Shown in pieces: positions 6,356 through 6,373 of a stretch of 6,373 bases of DNA. The DNA is from Pseudomonadota bacterium. GTDB lineage: Bacteria; Desulfobacterota; Desulfobacteria; Desulfobacterales; Desulfosarcinaceae. Numbering within the stretch: the stretch's first letter is position 1; each line of letters starts with the position of its first letter. The stretch is taken from contig JAEYRZ010000086.1 of the NCBI GenBank assembly GCA_023435265.1, forward strand, positions 1-6,373, written 5' to 3'. A program made the position numbers and the translations under genes. Under the pieces are notes generated by a model, which was not told the origin of the DNA, did no database searches, and was given only the letters and a program-made list of their open reading frames with translations.

Positions 6356-6373
6356 TTTTGCTACGCTGCGCCA

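Larger units (their letters stand above)
5958..6373. other. 416-base stretch without a convincing gene
   Basis: Open frames here are short (103 residues at most), lack ribosome sites and show no recognisable motif. One - strand frame is open from the right edge to about 6110 (88 codons) but looks like a translated repeat: rich in Arg, Gly and Ser and without domain features. The G+C content falls to 42% at 6061-6120, against 60-80% in the neighbouring genes. No tRNA was recognised. A weak stem at 6006-6019 (CGGTG/CGCCG) is not followed closely by a T-run, so the operon terminator is unresolved. Confidence 0.6.

Noticed and set aside
1..6373. CRISPR arrays, tRNA or rRNA genes, insertion sequences, toxin-antitoxin or phage-defence genes
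   Set aside because: No regular direct repeats with spacers, no cloverleaf with a tRNA-like 3' end, and no transposase or defence motifs were seen on either strand.

Overview
The window is GC-rich (about 65%, up to roughly 80% in places). It holds two complete genes on the + strand, one gene on the - strand that runs off the left edge, a divergent regulatory region between them, and about 415 bases without a convincing gene at the right end. The likely source is a Gram-negative bacterium, probably of the Desulfobacterota (deltaproteobacteria) or a similar group. Three things point there: an outer-membrane lipoprotein with calcium-binding thrombospondin type 3 repeats and an OmpA domain, a long hybrid kinase with several PAS domains, and the codon bias. 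This placement is an inference; no rRNA or marker gene is present.

Layout. Positions 1-1101 (- strand) encode the first 367 residues of a predicted lipoprotein: signal peptide and lipobox, von Willebrand factor A (VWA) domain, three thrombospondin type 3 repeats, then the start of an OmpA-like domain cut by the window edge. Positions 1102-1470 form the divergent intergenic region. It holds an extended -10 promoter candidate for the lipoprotein gene inside an inverted repeat, mutually exclusive stem arms in that gene's leader, a + strand terminator-like hairpin with no + strand gene before it, and a sigma-70-like promoter for the kinase. Positions 1471-4779 encode a 1102-residue membrane hybrid histidine kinase with an extracytoplasmic sensor, three PAS domains, a histidine kinase core and a receiver domain. 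Positions 4776-5957 encode a fold-type I PLP-dependent aminotransferase that starts inside the kinase stop codon. Positions 5958-6373 appear non-coding, with an AT-richer patch and two palindromes; the last looks like part of a dispersed intergenic repeat.

How the parts may work together. The kinase and aminotransferase are almost certainly co-transcribed and translationally coupled. No output response regulator is visible, so phosphate from the kinase must pass from its own receiver domain to a partner encoded elsewhere, or the receiver modulates the kinase itself. The lipoprotein is transcribed divergently. It probably links the outer membrane to peptidoglycan and presents a metal-dependent adhesion domain. 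Nothing in the sequence proves that it works with the kinase. I did not find a clearly new system; the most unusual points are the kinase-aminotransferase coupling and the structured divergent intergenic region.
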